Positions 11,890 to 23,306 are shown, numbered from the stretch's first letter. The stretch is 64,000 bases of DNA from Brachionus plicatilis (GCA_010279815.1 QEOQ01000242.1:484475-548474); one strand, 5' to 3'. Numbers and translations: made by a program. The notes: generated by a model not told the origin, from the sequence alone.

Positions 11890-12183
11890 ATGAGTTTGAA
11901 TGAAAAAGCAAATACACCCGAGACTCAATCAAACGAAAAAATGACAGAAAATACACCCGAGACTCAATCAAACGAAAAAATGACAGAAGATGAGCTTAAA
12001 GTATATTTTAATCACATAAAAGCATATACTGATGCAGTCAACGATGTATTCGAATTAAATAAAATGACTGCACGGATCAACAACTCTGTTAATTTATTAT
12101 TAAGAAAAAAACTAGCGGTTGAACAAAGACTCAAAACTATCAAGAATTTTTTACTCTTAAACTCTCATTTTCTTTTCATTTAA
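11890..12183 (+). CDS. Small hypothetical ORF at the 5' side of the Helitron
   Basis: A 97-residue frame starts with MSLNEKANTPETQSNEKMTE. A 39-bp unit at 11911-11949 is directly repeated at 11950-11988, giving two copies of the 13-residue block NTPETQSNEKMTE. The rest is predicted helical, with Lys/Glu-rich segments. A further open piece at 12238-12426 (Ser-rich, then DDDEDLLNNINV) may be a following exon. No family is recognised. Its position before the zinc-knuckle and Rep segments suggests an N-terminal part of the Helitron protein set. Confidence 0.35.
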   Translation: MSLNEKANTPETQSNEKMTENTPETQSNEKMTEDELKVYFNHIKAYTDAVNDVFELNKMTARINNSVNLLLRKKLAVEQRLKTIKNFLLLNSHFLFI

Positions 12184-12904
12184 CTCAATTATCTAAAATC
12201 ATAAAGGAATTTTGGATCAAAAAAGTATTGATCAAAAGTGTATTATCCAGACGTAATCTTTAGTACACTTAACTTTAACCAAGAAGTTTTTGAAATAAAC
12301 TCAAGTCAATGTTCTCTGTCATTATCATCATCTCAAACATCATCAACACCATCTGAAAAATCAACAAAAAGAAAATTTACTAATTTAGACGACGATGAGG
12401 ATTTATTAAATAATATAAATGTTTGATTTTTTTTCTTTTTTTCTCTATTCTATTAACTAAAATAACGTAAATACTTATTTCTTATTCTTTTTTTCTCTAT
12501 TCTCTGTAACAACAAAACTTAAAATTAATTAACTTTATAGATTTTTTGACTTAATTTAATTAATAAATAAATCTGTATTTGTATATTGGTTTTTATTTAT
12601 CTCGTCAATCTTCCTATGAATTCCGGTACAACATCATCAACAATATCACACCCTAATACTAATAAAACAATAATCAACCTACCTGGTTTTAACGATTCAA
12701 TTAAAATTATAAACAATGTAACAGAACAAAAAAGAAAAGCTGAATTATATTAAATAAATTTTAAATTATTTGAATCTCTTTTTGTTTATATTATGTTTAT
12801 ATTATGAGATAAGTTCACCTTCAAAAAGAATAAGAGTTATCGAAAAAAAAATTAATGAGGTTTCTAAATTTATTAAACAATCTTATTAATAAAAATAAAA
12901 TTTT

Positions 12905-13318
12905 GAATCTATTAAAAGCCGATTGAATCAATTAAAAAACAATGCAAACATTGTGGTTTATTTGGACACGTCCAGACTAGAAATATTAATTGCTTGAAAA
13001 ACCCAAATAGACTAAGAATAAATTCATTGCTCTCCACTGAACCATCAACCTTGAACTCTGACCATCCACAGCCATCAACCTCCATAATAAGTGTTCTCAC
13101 AAGCACCATAAACAATTTTTATTCACCTTCTAGATCAAAAAATATCAAAGTAAACATATGATTAATAAATTAGACTTTTCTAACTATTAAACTTCTAAAT
13201 TAGAACACTGAATCGCCCGCGTATAATAGAACTCCTGAACAAGTTTTTTGGAATAATATTCGAACTAAAGTTAGATATAAAAGAAATATAAATACACAAA
13301 TTGAAAAAAATGTAGCTT
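12905..13318 (+). CDS. Helitron upstream exons with a CCHC zinc knuckle
   Basis: A plus-strand frame at about 12915-13158 encodes QCKHCGLFGHVQTRNINCLK, a Cys-Cys-His-Cys zinc knuckle, followed by a Ser/Thr-rich tail. After a plausible acceptor at 13202 it continues with NTESPAYNRTPEQVFWNNIR and a basic stretch to a stop at 13320. Zinc knuckles of this sort precede the DUF6570/Rep part in many animal Helitrons. The exon joining is inferred. Confidence 0.45.
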
Positions 13319-13369
13319 AATAATCAATTTATATCTAAAAATAATCATTGGTTAAATAAATATTTTTAT

Positions 13370-16300
13370 TAAGCTTGATAAAGAAAAATATATAAAAGAA
13401 TTTGATTCTTCTAAAAATGGACCACTTCATGAACAAGATTGGGTACAAAATGAATTTGATAAATATTATCAAAATATTGACGAATTGAAACAATTCTACT
13501 GTACAAACTGTCATGAGTTATGTTAAAGATGACAAAATAAAATACTCAAAAGAAAATGATATGGTTCCAGGTATTGATGATTTACCTGATGAAATTAAAA
13601 TTCACTTTGAAGAATTAACAATGATAGAAGAAATGGTAATTTCACCTATTTTGCCTATAATGAGCGTATAAAGGTTATCTGGTGGAGCTTTAGCTAGTAA
13701 AGGTTTTTGTGCTAACTTAAGTCAAAACATTTCTGAAATAATAGGAGAATTACCAAGACTGCCAAAAGACCTACCTATCATAGTACTTAAAAAAAAGAAT
13801 CAGCTAAACGAAACAAAAAATTTCGTTGTAAATAGGAAACGTGTTGAAATTTGTTTAAAATATCTTTGTGAAAATAATCCTTATTTTATATTTAATGACA
13901 TAAAAATGAGTACTGAAATTATCGACTCCTTACCATCCAATTCAATTCCAAATGACCTAAGAGAGATTGAAGATATGAATGAAAATAAAATTTCTAACTT
14001 AGAAGAAAAAGGACCCGAATTAACTGAAGATATTGACAATCAAGAAGATTACGAAGAAGATAATGATATCAATGTTTTTATTGAAAACGATTCAAATGAA
14101 ACACTTCAAGATGATATGATCAAAAATGCAATTAATTTTCCCTCTTTGTCAATCAATACTCTAAACGAATTCACCAACCACGCAATGTGTGCACTTACCT
14201 TTCCTAAGCTTTTTCTCAATGGCGCAGGTGACCCGACAGTCAAGTCAAGGTTAAAAGAAGTTTCCGAATCTTTAGCATATAAACATTTATTAAAATACGC
14301 TGCAATCAATTCGAAAACAGGAACTCATTATTATCTATTTGCTCAGCATCCAAGGTTTAAATTTTGGGCTTATGACAGATTGAGAAGGCACAGGAGCATC
14401 GATCAATGCAAAGTTTATATGAAACAAAATACTTCAGATGCCAATCTTTCAATTAGCGACCTAAAACAGCTTCTTAAAACAGGTGATTCCGATACCTTCA
14501 TGAAAAAAATTAGCGCATATTGTGCCCACATAACTGGATCTGATTCATATTGGTACAAAAGAAGATCAGAATTAGAGGCAACTTTCGAACAAATGAAATC
14601 GGCGACAGCATTTTTTACATTTAGCTACCCTGATAATCATTGGGACGACTTACATGCTCTAATGCCAGGACCAAATCCAAAAAACGATGCTGATAAGAGA
14701 AAAAATGTAATTAATAATCCCCATTTAGTTGATTGGTTTTTTGGTCATAAGCTTAACGAATTTTTGCATACAGTTTTTGATAATATCTTGGAATGTGAAT
14801 GGAGATGGCACAGATTCGAATGGCAATCAAGATCGACAATTCATGCACACGGAGCTGCTCGTTTTAAAAATGACCCTAATTAAATTGAACTAACCACAAA
14901 AGTCTATGCTGGTAGACTAGCTTTAAAAAAAATAAATGAAGAAGCTTATAAACCAGAATCAGAAGAGCTACATAAGAAACTACTTGAACTTATTAGTGAT
15001 GGTGAAAAAGCCGAAGAACGAGTAATTTCATATACCGATACCTTGATTAGTGCTATTAACCCTCGGACAGATTTTTCTGACAATTGTGTTCCTGATCCTC
15101 ACCCATGTTCTTTAAGGACAAATAAAATAAAATTGGAAGAATTACCTAAAGATTACGATAATTTAATTAACTGTTGCCAACGTCACAAATGTAGGCTTGA
15201 TGGTTATTGTAAATCATCACTGGCCAAAAACTATGGAAAATGTAGATTTTCTTTTCCTTTTGAACTTGAGTCTAAAACAAGAATTGAATTTAAAGAAACA
15301 GCAAAATCAGTTAGAGCTGAAATAGTTTTGGCCAGAAATGACCCTTATCTAAACATGCATAACCGTTTGATTTGTCATCATTGGCGTGGAAATGTTGACA
15401 TGCAAGTGATTCTTGATAAGTCAGCGGCAATTAACTATATGGTTAAGTATGCCACAAAAGGCGAAAAAGCAGGCCAATCACTTTGTAAAATGTTTAATGA
15501 TGTGATTGAAAATTCTTCTCAAGATGACAATCCACAGACTAAAATTCGATCTCTAATGCTTAGAACAATTGCTGGTAAGCGAGATTTAGGACAATGCGAG
15601 GTTTCACGTTTACTTTTAAGTGATAAACTTTACCATTCGACATTCAACTACGTAACTTTGTGTACTGATCTAGACTCTCGAGAAATAAATTTGTCAAAAA
15701 ATATTGATGACGATTCACCCGCTGTTAAAAAGTCGATTATCGATTTTTATGCTAATCGAAAACAAAATCTTTCAATCAATAAAAACCTTGATAAAATAAA
15801 AAATTTAATGTCCTTTGTCAAAATGTACAAATTGAATTCAAAAAATCAATTGGATGTCCGACCGGATCATGTAAATACTGTTGTAATTACCTACCCCAAA
15901 CTAAGATACAATCCAAACGATGTCATTAGATTTAAACAATATTGTCACCATCAACTTATTAAGTATAGTGATTGGGATAACACAAATATTGACTCAATCA
16001 AAAACATCGATACTGCTATTGAACGGTGGAATGAATTCATCAAAACAGCCCCCCAAGAAGTTTTAAATTCAATTAATTTTACAAATGAATTATCTAAAGA
16101 GCTACAACTAGCTAGGCAGGAGTTGGATCCTGAATTTGAGCCACCAGTTAACAAAGAAAATTGGATGGAGTTAGCTGAAATTAGACCCTCAATCATCGAA
16201 GATGATGCCGACGAAATAATTGCAGATAAAAATTATGATTTCATTTCTCATAGAAATAATTATTCTGAACAGCAATTGGAAAAAATGGAAAATGAATGGA

Positions 16301-17784
16301 TCACAAGATTAAAAAAAAATGTTAACGATGATAAATTAATTGATACAATACCGGATGTTGACCCATCAAGTTTAAATGAAAACAAAAACTAGTGTATGAC
16401 ATCGTTTATGATTATTTAAAAAAAAAAACAACAACTTCTTCTAATTATGAATGGAACAGCAGGAACTGGCAAAACTTACACAATTTATGCCATAAGTAAA
16501 CTTTTAAAAGAGTCCGTACAAAGATGTGCACCGACCGCTAAAGCTGCGTATTTGATCCATGGTGAGACTGTTCATTCCCTTTTTAATATTAAAACTGATC
16601 AAAAATCTTATTCTCTTCCATTAAAATCTAAAAATTTACAAAAATTACAAGATAGATTTAAAGGTGTAACCCATATAATAATCGATGAATACTCAATGCT
16701 TTCTCAAGCTATTTTCGGAGTAATTGACCTAAGACTTCGTCAAGCAACTGGTTTAAAGAATGAGATGTTCGGTGGTTTATCTATTATACTCACTGGTGAT
16801 CCAGGTCAACTTAATCCTGTAGGAGGTAGTCCATTGTATTATAGTGAAACAAATAACTTGCTTACTACTCAAGCATACTCTAATTATTTAAAATTTGACA
16901 AAGTAATATGCTTAGAGAAAACTGTTAGACAACAAAATTTAGATAATGATCCAGATCAAGAATACTTTTTGAAACTGCTGCCCAGAATAAGAGATGGGGT
17001 CTTTGACGATAATAGTATAAATGACTGGAAGTTTCTTCTTAAAAGAGAAGTAAAGCCTAACATGGAAACTGCATTTAAAGATGCTATTCGATTATTTCCT
17101 GATAATGCTACTTGTAACAACTTCAACAATAAAAGAATAAAAGAGTTAAATATGCCGATTTGTACTCTTATAGCTGTCAATGAACCACCTTCTGCAAGAT
17201 CAATAGACGAAGAAAATTTTTATGGATTGAAAAACACCATAAACATTGCAATTAATGCCAAAATAACCCTTACAACTAATCTATGGACTCGGTATGGACT
17301 TGTTAATGGAGCAAACGGCACCATCCCTGATATCATTTACCGAAAAAACTCAAATAAAAAAACATTACCTTAAGCTTTATTGATTGAATTTGATGATCAT
17401 AATGGTCCAAAATTATTTGACGCTAATGACCATAGGCACAACTGGATTCCAATCAACCCATTCCCAGCTTATAATAAACATACAAATTCAGAAAGAACAC
17501 AATTCCCTATCCGATTGTCTTGTGCTTTAACAATACATAAGTCTCAAGGACAAACCATCGAAAAGGCTGTGATTGATCTAGGCAAAAAAGAACAAAGTTT
17601 AGGTCTCACGTTTGTTGCTTTTTCACGTTTGAAAAAATTTACCGATTTTTTAATAATGCCTTTCACACTTGAACGATTACAAAAAATATCTAAATCAAAA
17701 TCTTTACCGCCGAGATTAGAAGAAGAGAAAAGAATGAGATTGATTATAAATGAGACAATTAAAAAATTTAGTCAATTAATTTAG
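13370..17784 (+). pseudogene. Helitron replicase-helicase (DUF6570, HUH Rep, Pif1-like helicase)
   Basis: From about 13525 to 17784 one reading frame holds nearly the whole protein, broken by stops at 13669, 14881, 16390 and 17371. Between 16390 and 16445 a compensating frame slip also occurs. DUF6570-like blocks are seen (LPDEIKIHFEELTMIEEMV; RLSGGALASKGFCANLSQN). The HUH motif is IHAHGAARF (near 14835), and the Rep tyrosine block is AAINYMVKYATKGEKAG (near 15427). The helicase has Walker A GTAGTGKTY (16453), the DEYSM box (16685), TGDPGQLNPVGG (16793), and CALTIHKSQGQTIEKAVIDL (17522). Helitrons transpose as rolling-circle elements using the HUH nuclease and this helicase. With only a few stops it is a fairly recent corpse. 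Confidence 0.88.
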
Positions 17785-18335
17785 ACTAAATTAAAGAGAC
17801 AATTAATTTATTTATTTAGTTTTTTATTCATAATTTTCAATTATGCAACAACTAAATTATTCAATTATACAAAAACGAAATAAATAAATAATTATTTTTT
17901 ACTAATTTTTTTTATTTCAATTTTGTCAAGAATTGTGTGTGTGAACTGCTGCTACTGTAACTAATAATCTAACGTCTCGTTACTCGCATATAAAGCTGTC
18001 CTTCGGGTATTTTATATTAAGATTTTTTTTTATTTTTCTATTTCTTAAGCTTAAAAAAGGTGAGACTATGCTACTTTTTTCTAAAGCTAGATAATTCATA
18101 TTTAATTCAAATAATTTAAAAGAACAATTTTCAAAATAAGCTACAATTTATATTTTTCTAAGAACATGCAATGAATTTTTTTAATTCTATGTTTTAAATT
18201 TTCTATGTAAATAGAATAAATTAATTTAATTCTATGTTTAATTTTTTCTAAAGGTATGATTCTATGTTTTTTGTCTTTTCTATGTTTTATATTCTTTAAT
18301 GTTTTGATTCATTCCCCACTACGCATTAACCCGAT
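17785..18335. other. Helitron 3' flank and right end of the MULE
   Basis: No gene is seen. TCTCGTTACTCGCATATAAAGC (17975-17996) is roughly the inverse of TTGCGAGGAACGAG at 11530-11545, so the Helitron limits could be close to these points. From 18160 to 18310 AAACATAGAA-type repeats (as TTCTATGTTT) belong to the MULE subterminal region. Confidence 0.4.
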
Positions 18336-18554
18336 TAATGACCATCAGAAAAAAAAAAAATTAAAATTAAAAAAGAATTAAAGATTTTTTACGGCCGGTT
18401 TAAAACTCTAAAGATCACATTGTTCTCGAAACCTTGCATGATCTCAGATCGTCTTCCAGATTCGCCTACTCGATCAACAGTCGGCTGAACTTAAGTTCTC
18501 GACTTAGACGCCTCCTGGACTCCCGAAACACATGCATACAATGAGAAATGAGTC

Positions 18555-18645
18555 GTAAAGTCAACCTCAAGGTAATGATCACTTCGGGAAGTTAAGCCTC
18601 CATGTCACTGTCGGAAATCTTACTGGGTGGGCAGCCCTAATTTAT
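18555..18645 (+). ncRNA. 5S-rRNA-like sequence (pseudogene or 5S-derived SINE)
   Basis: The stretch CTTCGGGAAGTTAAGC resembles the 5S A-box region. About 30 bases on, TTACTGGGTGGGCAGCC resembles the 5S C-box. Spacing is close to that in 5S rRNA. The 150 bp before it (18390-18550) is richer in GC than the surroundings but is not recognisable as 5S. A complete 5S gene is not present, so a SINE3-type element or a 5S pseudogene is more likely. Confidence 0.4.
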
Positions 18646-18649
18646 TTAT

Positions 18650-19210
18650 TAATGTGCAAGAATATTTACGTGCGGTCCCAGGCGTACGGCCAGAAAATGT
18701 CCTATCTACAGAGATATAAAATTCATTTTCCCTCTAATAGCTATGATATTTATCTGCTATTTATAAAAAAGGATTTAGCTTAAAATTAAATTAAGATATC
18801 TTTTGACTTCTTACTTCTGAACTTTTAAAATTAAATTTTCAATTTTTCAATTATATAAGTAATTTTACGAAGCTGATTTTTTTTAATTCTTAATAAACAA
18901 AAATAAATTTTTGATTAAAATTTAAATTAAATTAGTTTTTTCAAAAGACATTGAAAATAATTGGAGACTTAAAAAGAAAAATATCATCTATCTGTCTAGA
19001 GGTTAATAAAACGAATTTTATAAGAAATAATTTATACTACCTGAAAAAGCAATCAATCGAAATGGAAATTTGATTTGAATGTCGATAAGTGGTAAAAATT
19101 GACAAAACTAAATAGAAAAAAATATTTTTAATTGTAATCAAAGATTAAATTAAAAAATTAATAATTAGATAATAAATTATACAATCTCTTATAAGACAAA
19201 AGACATTTTT
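18650..19210. other. AT-rich spacer
   Basis: No coding or structured signal is recognised. Confidence 0.3.
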
Positions 19211-19540
19211 TTTGGTTAACGTATTTGCTCGATTTTAATGAGATGTTGCTAAACACGAATTACTAGATAAAACGACGTGTCGTTAATTGATGACAGTGAT
19301 TTTTAAAATTACTTAACGACATGTCGTTAAACATAAAAATAGCCAAAAAAAGATTTTTTTTTAAAAAATGGTATCAATTTTAACTTCATGTCGTTAATTA
19401 TTTATTCACATATCGTTAATTAGAATAGTATAGAATTAAGATAAAAGATAAAATACGTTTCTTCATCGTAAACTTCATCATGTTTCAATAAATCTATTTT
19501 GATTCCAGGTTATTTAACCCTCACAAACCTTTTTCAAAAA

Positions 19541-20050
19541 CCCTCACAAACCTCTGCATTTCTTTTGAAGAAATTGAAAGAGGAAAATCGTTTTCTCTAA
19601 CTAAAGGAGATTTTTGAAATGTTTTTTCTCTTAATCGACTTGTTGCTTGGTGTTTATGTGTTGAACATAATACAGACTGTCTAGTCAATTTCCTTGGTGA
19701 TGGAGCTCTGAATTCACTTGTTGCTCGATTAAAAATTTTCGGCGAAATAAAACTGATTATTATTTTTTGGAAGATGGCTTATTTTTCTGCTATATAAAGT
19801 TGGTATTTTTTTGATCTTTTGTTTCTGTATCCGACTTCTCACTACCTATACATAAAAACACATTTTGAACTGTTTGTTAAGTCTGGTCTAGATTTTCAAC
19901 GTTAATTTTTTCATTAATTGTGCAATCTGAGTCTGAAAATTCTTCTTCACTTTCTGATTCCGAGCTATCTGATTCTTGGTTTACACCATCATCTTTTTGA
20001 TATTTATTATCCTCGCTTCTATAGGCGTCGAAAAAATCATTGAATCGTCG
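19541..20050 (-). pseudogene. Degenerate ORF remnants inside the inverted-repeat element
   Basis: Two minus-strand open pieces are seen. At about 20040-19880 there is an acidic segment containing DSSESESEEEFSDSD. At about 19770-19541 there is a basic segment with FRAPSPRKLTRQSVLC and HKHQATSRLREKTFQ, ending at a stop just inside the left arm. They could be parts of the element's own protein (acidic then basic, DNA-binding). No catalytic motif or family is recognised. Confidence 0.3.
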
Positions 20051-20499
20051 GCATTAACGACGCAGTCAAAGAATTTCAAACTTTAAGCCAAACTAAAAAA
20101 CTTAATCCTATTTAGAAAGCGGGGAGAAATAAGAGATTAATGCAACGAAAGAGCAAAACCATCAACCGACCATACTAGCCTCTCCCTCAATCATGCTGCT
20201 CATTCAAGATCTCTTTAGCCAGTCTCTCACTTATAAAAACTGCTTTTCTTCAGATCCATCCTAAAAACCGGGAAAAGTCCTTCCACTCGTGAAACCTACG
20301 ACGACTTCTAAACTAAGGATCGAGCAAACCGAAAGCTTATGGTGGAGAAACAGCACTTTAAAAAAATTCTTTAGAGTATCCATCTTAATTTTTGATCTAA
20401 AATAACATGAATAGAAGAAAGATCATTTTTAATCGCAAGAAATATCAAATACTACAGTTAGTTTCTTAATAAGGTATACAGAAATTTCCTTGATCTGCT

Positions 20500-20690
20500 C
20501 TTAAGCATGTTCTAGAGCACGCGCATGAGCAATTGAAAATAATTGAACTTGGAACCGAATTGAGCAATTGATCATGCTCTAGAGCATCCTCTAGAACGCT
20601 CATGAGCATGCTCCAGAGCTGTTTAAGCAGACCATGAAAACTGCGTTAGAGCTACTTAAGCAATGCTCTAAAAATTGTATACTTAGTATT
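20500..20690. repeat. Cluster of AGAGCATGCTC-type short palindromes
   Basis: Within 190 bp the phrases TGCTCTAGAGCA, GCTCATGAGCATGCTC and GCTCTAGAG recur in both orientations at least six times. They give many overlapping short inverted repeats. The function is unknown; it lies inside the 19.2-21.5 kb element. Confidence 0.5.
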
Positions 20691-20694
20691 ATTA

Positions 20695-20740
20695 TTTACT
20701 TATTTGGTAACTGTACCGAGCTTATGCTCCTTCAGAATAA
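20695..20740 (-). repeat. Copy of the GAGC-N4-GCTC hairpin retroposon tail
   Basis: CTGTACCGAGCTTATGCTCC is followed by TTCAGAATAA. This matches the tail at 21045-21080, with AT-rich microsatellite on the upstream side. Confidence 0.5.
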
Positions 20741-21018
20741 AAATAAAAAATAAAAATTAAGTTAAGTGAAATTAAAAAGTTAAGTAAAATAAAATCAAGT
20801 AATAAAAATAAAAATGTGAAAAAGGTTTGTGAGGGTTAAATAACCTGAAATTAAAATAGATTTATTGAAACATGATGAAGTTTACGATGTAGAAACGTAT
20901 TTTATCTTTTATCTTAATTCTTTACTATTCTAATTACCGATATGTCAATAAATAATTAACGACATGAAGTTAAAATTGATACCATTTTTTAAAAAAAAAT
21001 CTTTTTTTGGCTATTTTT

Positions 21019-21405
21019 GTATTATTATTATTTATTTATTTGTTTTCTGTACCGAGCTTTAGCTCCTTCAGAATAAGTTAAAAAAAATAATAAAAAAAAT
21101 AAAATAAAAATAAAATAAATTAAAAATAAAATTAAAGTTAATAAAATGAGATAAAAAAAGAAAGGAAATAAAGTAAATAAGCTAAAAAAATGAAAGTTGA
21201 AAAGACATAAATAGGAATAGATCGTTACATGTTGCACATGTTTAAATAGTTCAAGTTTCAGGAAAAAAAGAAGAAATAGTAAGGTTGCAATTACACAATG
21301 GAGTTGGGTATTCAATATATCTTGATTCGAAACCTTCTTTGTATTCCTTCACCAGTCTTTCAACCAATGGAATAGAATGACTCAGTCCTGTCCCAACATT
21401 TACTG
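21019..21405 (-). mobile_element. LINE 3'-end insertion with hairpin and microsatellite tail
   Basis: It interrupts the right arm of the surrounding element between GGCTATTTTT and TTAACGACATG. Read on the minus strand it ends a short open frame (TVNVGTGLSHSIPLVERLVK...) and has an AT-rich 3' UTR. It then reads GGAGCTAAAGCTCGGTACAG and an (AAATA)n-like tail. The GAGC-N4-GCTC hairpin before the tail recurs at other sites in the window, so this is a truncated retroposon copy. Confidence 0.6.
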
Positions 21406-21644
21406 TATTTAACGACATGTCATTTTTAAAATCACTGTCCATCAATTAACGACATGTCGTTTTATCTAGTAATTCGGGTTTAGCAGCATGTCATTAAAAT
21501 CGAGCAATTACGTTAAGCATTTAAGAAAATTTGAAACCAAAGCTTACACTTGTTATTAACTTTTTTTCTTTTAAACAAGAATGTGCAGAATTCTTTCGAA
21601 CAAGCTCATACAGCTATTTCAGATGAGCCATTATTTCTTTTTTT

Positions 21645-21690
21645 TTTATTCGTTTATCTGTACCGAGCTAATGCTCATTATGAAATGTGT
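21645..21690 (-). repeat. Copy of the GAGC-N4-GCTC hairpin retroposon tail
   Basis: TTTATCTGTACCGAGCTAAT and GCTCATTATGAAAT show the same hairpin and flanks, here without a long body. Confidence 0.45.
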
Positions 21691-23110
21691 AATTATCTGT
21701 GTTTTATCAAATTTAAGGTTTTACCGTAAAACATCTTCTTGCACTCAAAGCCTGTAAATCAATCGATTTCACTTGCGAAAACTGTTTTTGTTAAAGCTTT
21801 ATTTACACAATGAATTTTATTCATTCTTATTTACTTAAAAATTTCATCTCAAATAAATGATAACAAATATTTGATCAGGTTTTTGTTTTCATTTTTTTTG
21901 ATTAATTTTTATTTCAAAATTATTTTAATATCAAATATTTTATTTATAAGGTGAGTCATTTTAAATTTGAGGTTATTTTGGAGATTTAAATTTTTCGCAA
22001 TAACTACTTTTGTTACAGAGCGTTTCTGAAAAAAATTTTACTTATAAAATTAACGGTAGGACGTTGAAATCATACCAAAAGAAATGTTAAAAAAAATTAA
22101 ATAATCAAAAAAATCTGATACTGTTAACTTAATTATTTTTTTAATTGCTTTAAAAAATTACAATTAGAAAACTTTTAATTTAATAAAAATTTCCAAAAAT
22201 TAATTCTTCAGTTTTTATCATGACTTGTCATAAAAGACCGACTAACATTTCTTTTATTTGATATTAAAATCTTTTACGAATTAAAAAAAAAATGTTGTTT
22301 ATAAAATTATTTTAAAAGTAAAACATTGAAATATTTTAGTAAAATTTTTGAATTTTTTTACAAAATCTGTAAATATCAAATTAATATTATTGAATATTGA
22401 ATGCTTGAATGTTGCAAACTTCAACAACAAAGCTATTCATTGGATTGTATAAAAGGATCCAAATGTTTTTTCCACCATTTGGTGTTTTTGATGCTGGTTC
22501 AATCAGATTCTCACTATTCCTCTAATTATATTTCAAATTTCTTGAGTAATTTTTCTTCAATTTTAATTCACCTGAAAATTTAAGAGTCTTAAATTTTCAG
22601 GTGAATTATTAAAAATAAGAATTTAATAAGCAAAAACCAACATTCTTTCCAGTATCTTTCCAGTTTGAATGCTTAAATGCATGTAAACTATACCTTTCAT
22701 GAAAATTGTTAATTTCATTAAAGTTTTTAGCTTCAAATTTAAAATTAAATAATTTAAATATCGAAAAATAATAACTTTTATCATGACCAATGCGATTATC
22801 TCTCAAGATTTACTGAATATTAATGTTAAAAAAAATTAATGTCAGAGAGACTAATGTCATAATGAATTGTTAAAATTTAAAGAGCAATAAATTTTATTTG
22901 ATAATTAAAGAAATTATTTATGTTTCTTAAATTAAGAAACAAATGTAAAAAAAGCATTATTCATCAAATATTTTGTATAAACTTTTCTAATGAAAAATTT
23001 TTTCATTGTTTTACTTTCTGTATTTAAAAATTTTGAAATCAGATTCCTATTGATATTTAATAATATTAGATTAATATTTTTATCTGATTTTTGACGTTAA
23101 ATTAATTTAA
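21690..23110. other. AT-rich intergenic region with one perfect palindrome
   Basis: No gene is supported. The one structured feature is a perfect 22-nt inverted repeat with a one-base centre at 22564-22608, listed separately. Confidence 0.35.
22564..22608. repeat. Perfect 22-nt palindrome
   Basis: The arms TAATTCACCTGAAAATTTAA.. and their exact complement are separated by a single G at 22586. It could form a strong hairpin. No T-run or gene end next to it suggests a role. Confidence 0.8.
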
Positions 23111-23117
23111 CAACAAT

Positions 23118-23306
23118 TTACAATACACTTCTTTGAAATAGCCAAAGAAAAAGTCCAAAATTTTTGTCAATAGCTTTGCCATTTTCTAAAAATGGATCAT
23201 CGCATCGACATCGAGCACTATCTTTGACTTTTGTTTTCACTTCAACAGCTATATTAAACCGTGTGATACACTTGTAGCTTATAAATGAGTAGCTAAGAGG
23301 ACACAT
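23118..23306 (-). CDS. Short Cys-containing ORF, related to sequence downstream of the WD40/EGF gene
   Basis: The minus frame starts with MCPLSYSFISYKC and ends RCRCDDPFLENGK..FLWLFQRS. The plus strand at 25550-25645 encodes the related FLENDKADENIFRVFIWLFH. The two are similar at both DNA and protein level, so this is a coding remnant or exon of a locally duplicated gene. Its first codons also lie at the edge of the inverted repeat shared with 26.05-26.25 kb. The product is not recognised. Confidence 0.35.
   Translation of the reverse strand: MCPLSYSFISYKCITRFNIAVEVKTKVKDSARCRCDDPFLENGKAIDKNFGLFLWLFQRSVL

Larger units (their letters stand above)
9728..18332 (-). mobile_element. Probable MULE (Mutator-like) element, apparently interrupted by a Helitron
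   Basis: The left edge (9730-9770) reads CTACGCGGGGGTGTATCAAA followed by ACATAGAA. The reverse complement of 18285-18330 reads GCGTAGTGGGGAATGAATCA followed by AAACATTAAAG, an inverted match. Both subterminal regions carry repeats of AAACATAGAA. The MULE transposase (minus) lies just inside the left end. Everything from about 11.5 to 18.0 kb is Helitron sequence. A Helitron landing near the right end of the MULE would explain this. The end match is imperfect and no flanking duplication was certain. Confidence 0.45.
19215..21510. mobile_element. Inverted-repeat DNA element with palindromic subterminal sites
   Basis: Left arm 19215-19548 and right arm 20822-21510 are inverted copies. They share AACGTATTTGCTCGATTTTA at the tip, ACTAGATAAAACGACGTGTC, then GGCTATTTTT, and AACCTTTTTC at the inner limit. 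The right arm is split by about 385 bp of inserted retroposon (21019-21405). The arms contain several copies of the palindrome TTAACGACATGTCGTTAA or half-sites (19275, 19313, 19384, 19408, 20952, 21410, 21445). A solo copy of the tip lies at 33160-33195. The interior holds only degenerate minus-strand coding traces. Confidence 0.75.

Noticed and set aside
14106..17180. Minus-strand open frames across the Helitron
   Set aside because: They overlap the recognisable Rep and helicase motifs on the plus strand and show no motifs of their own.
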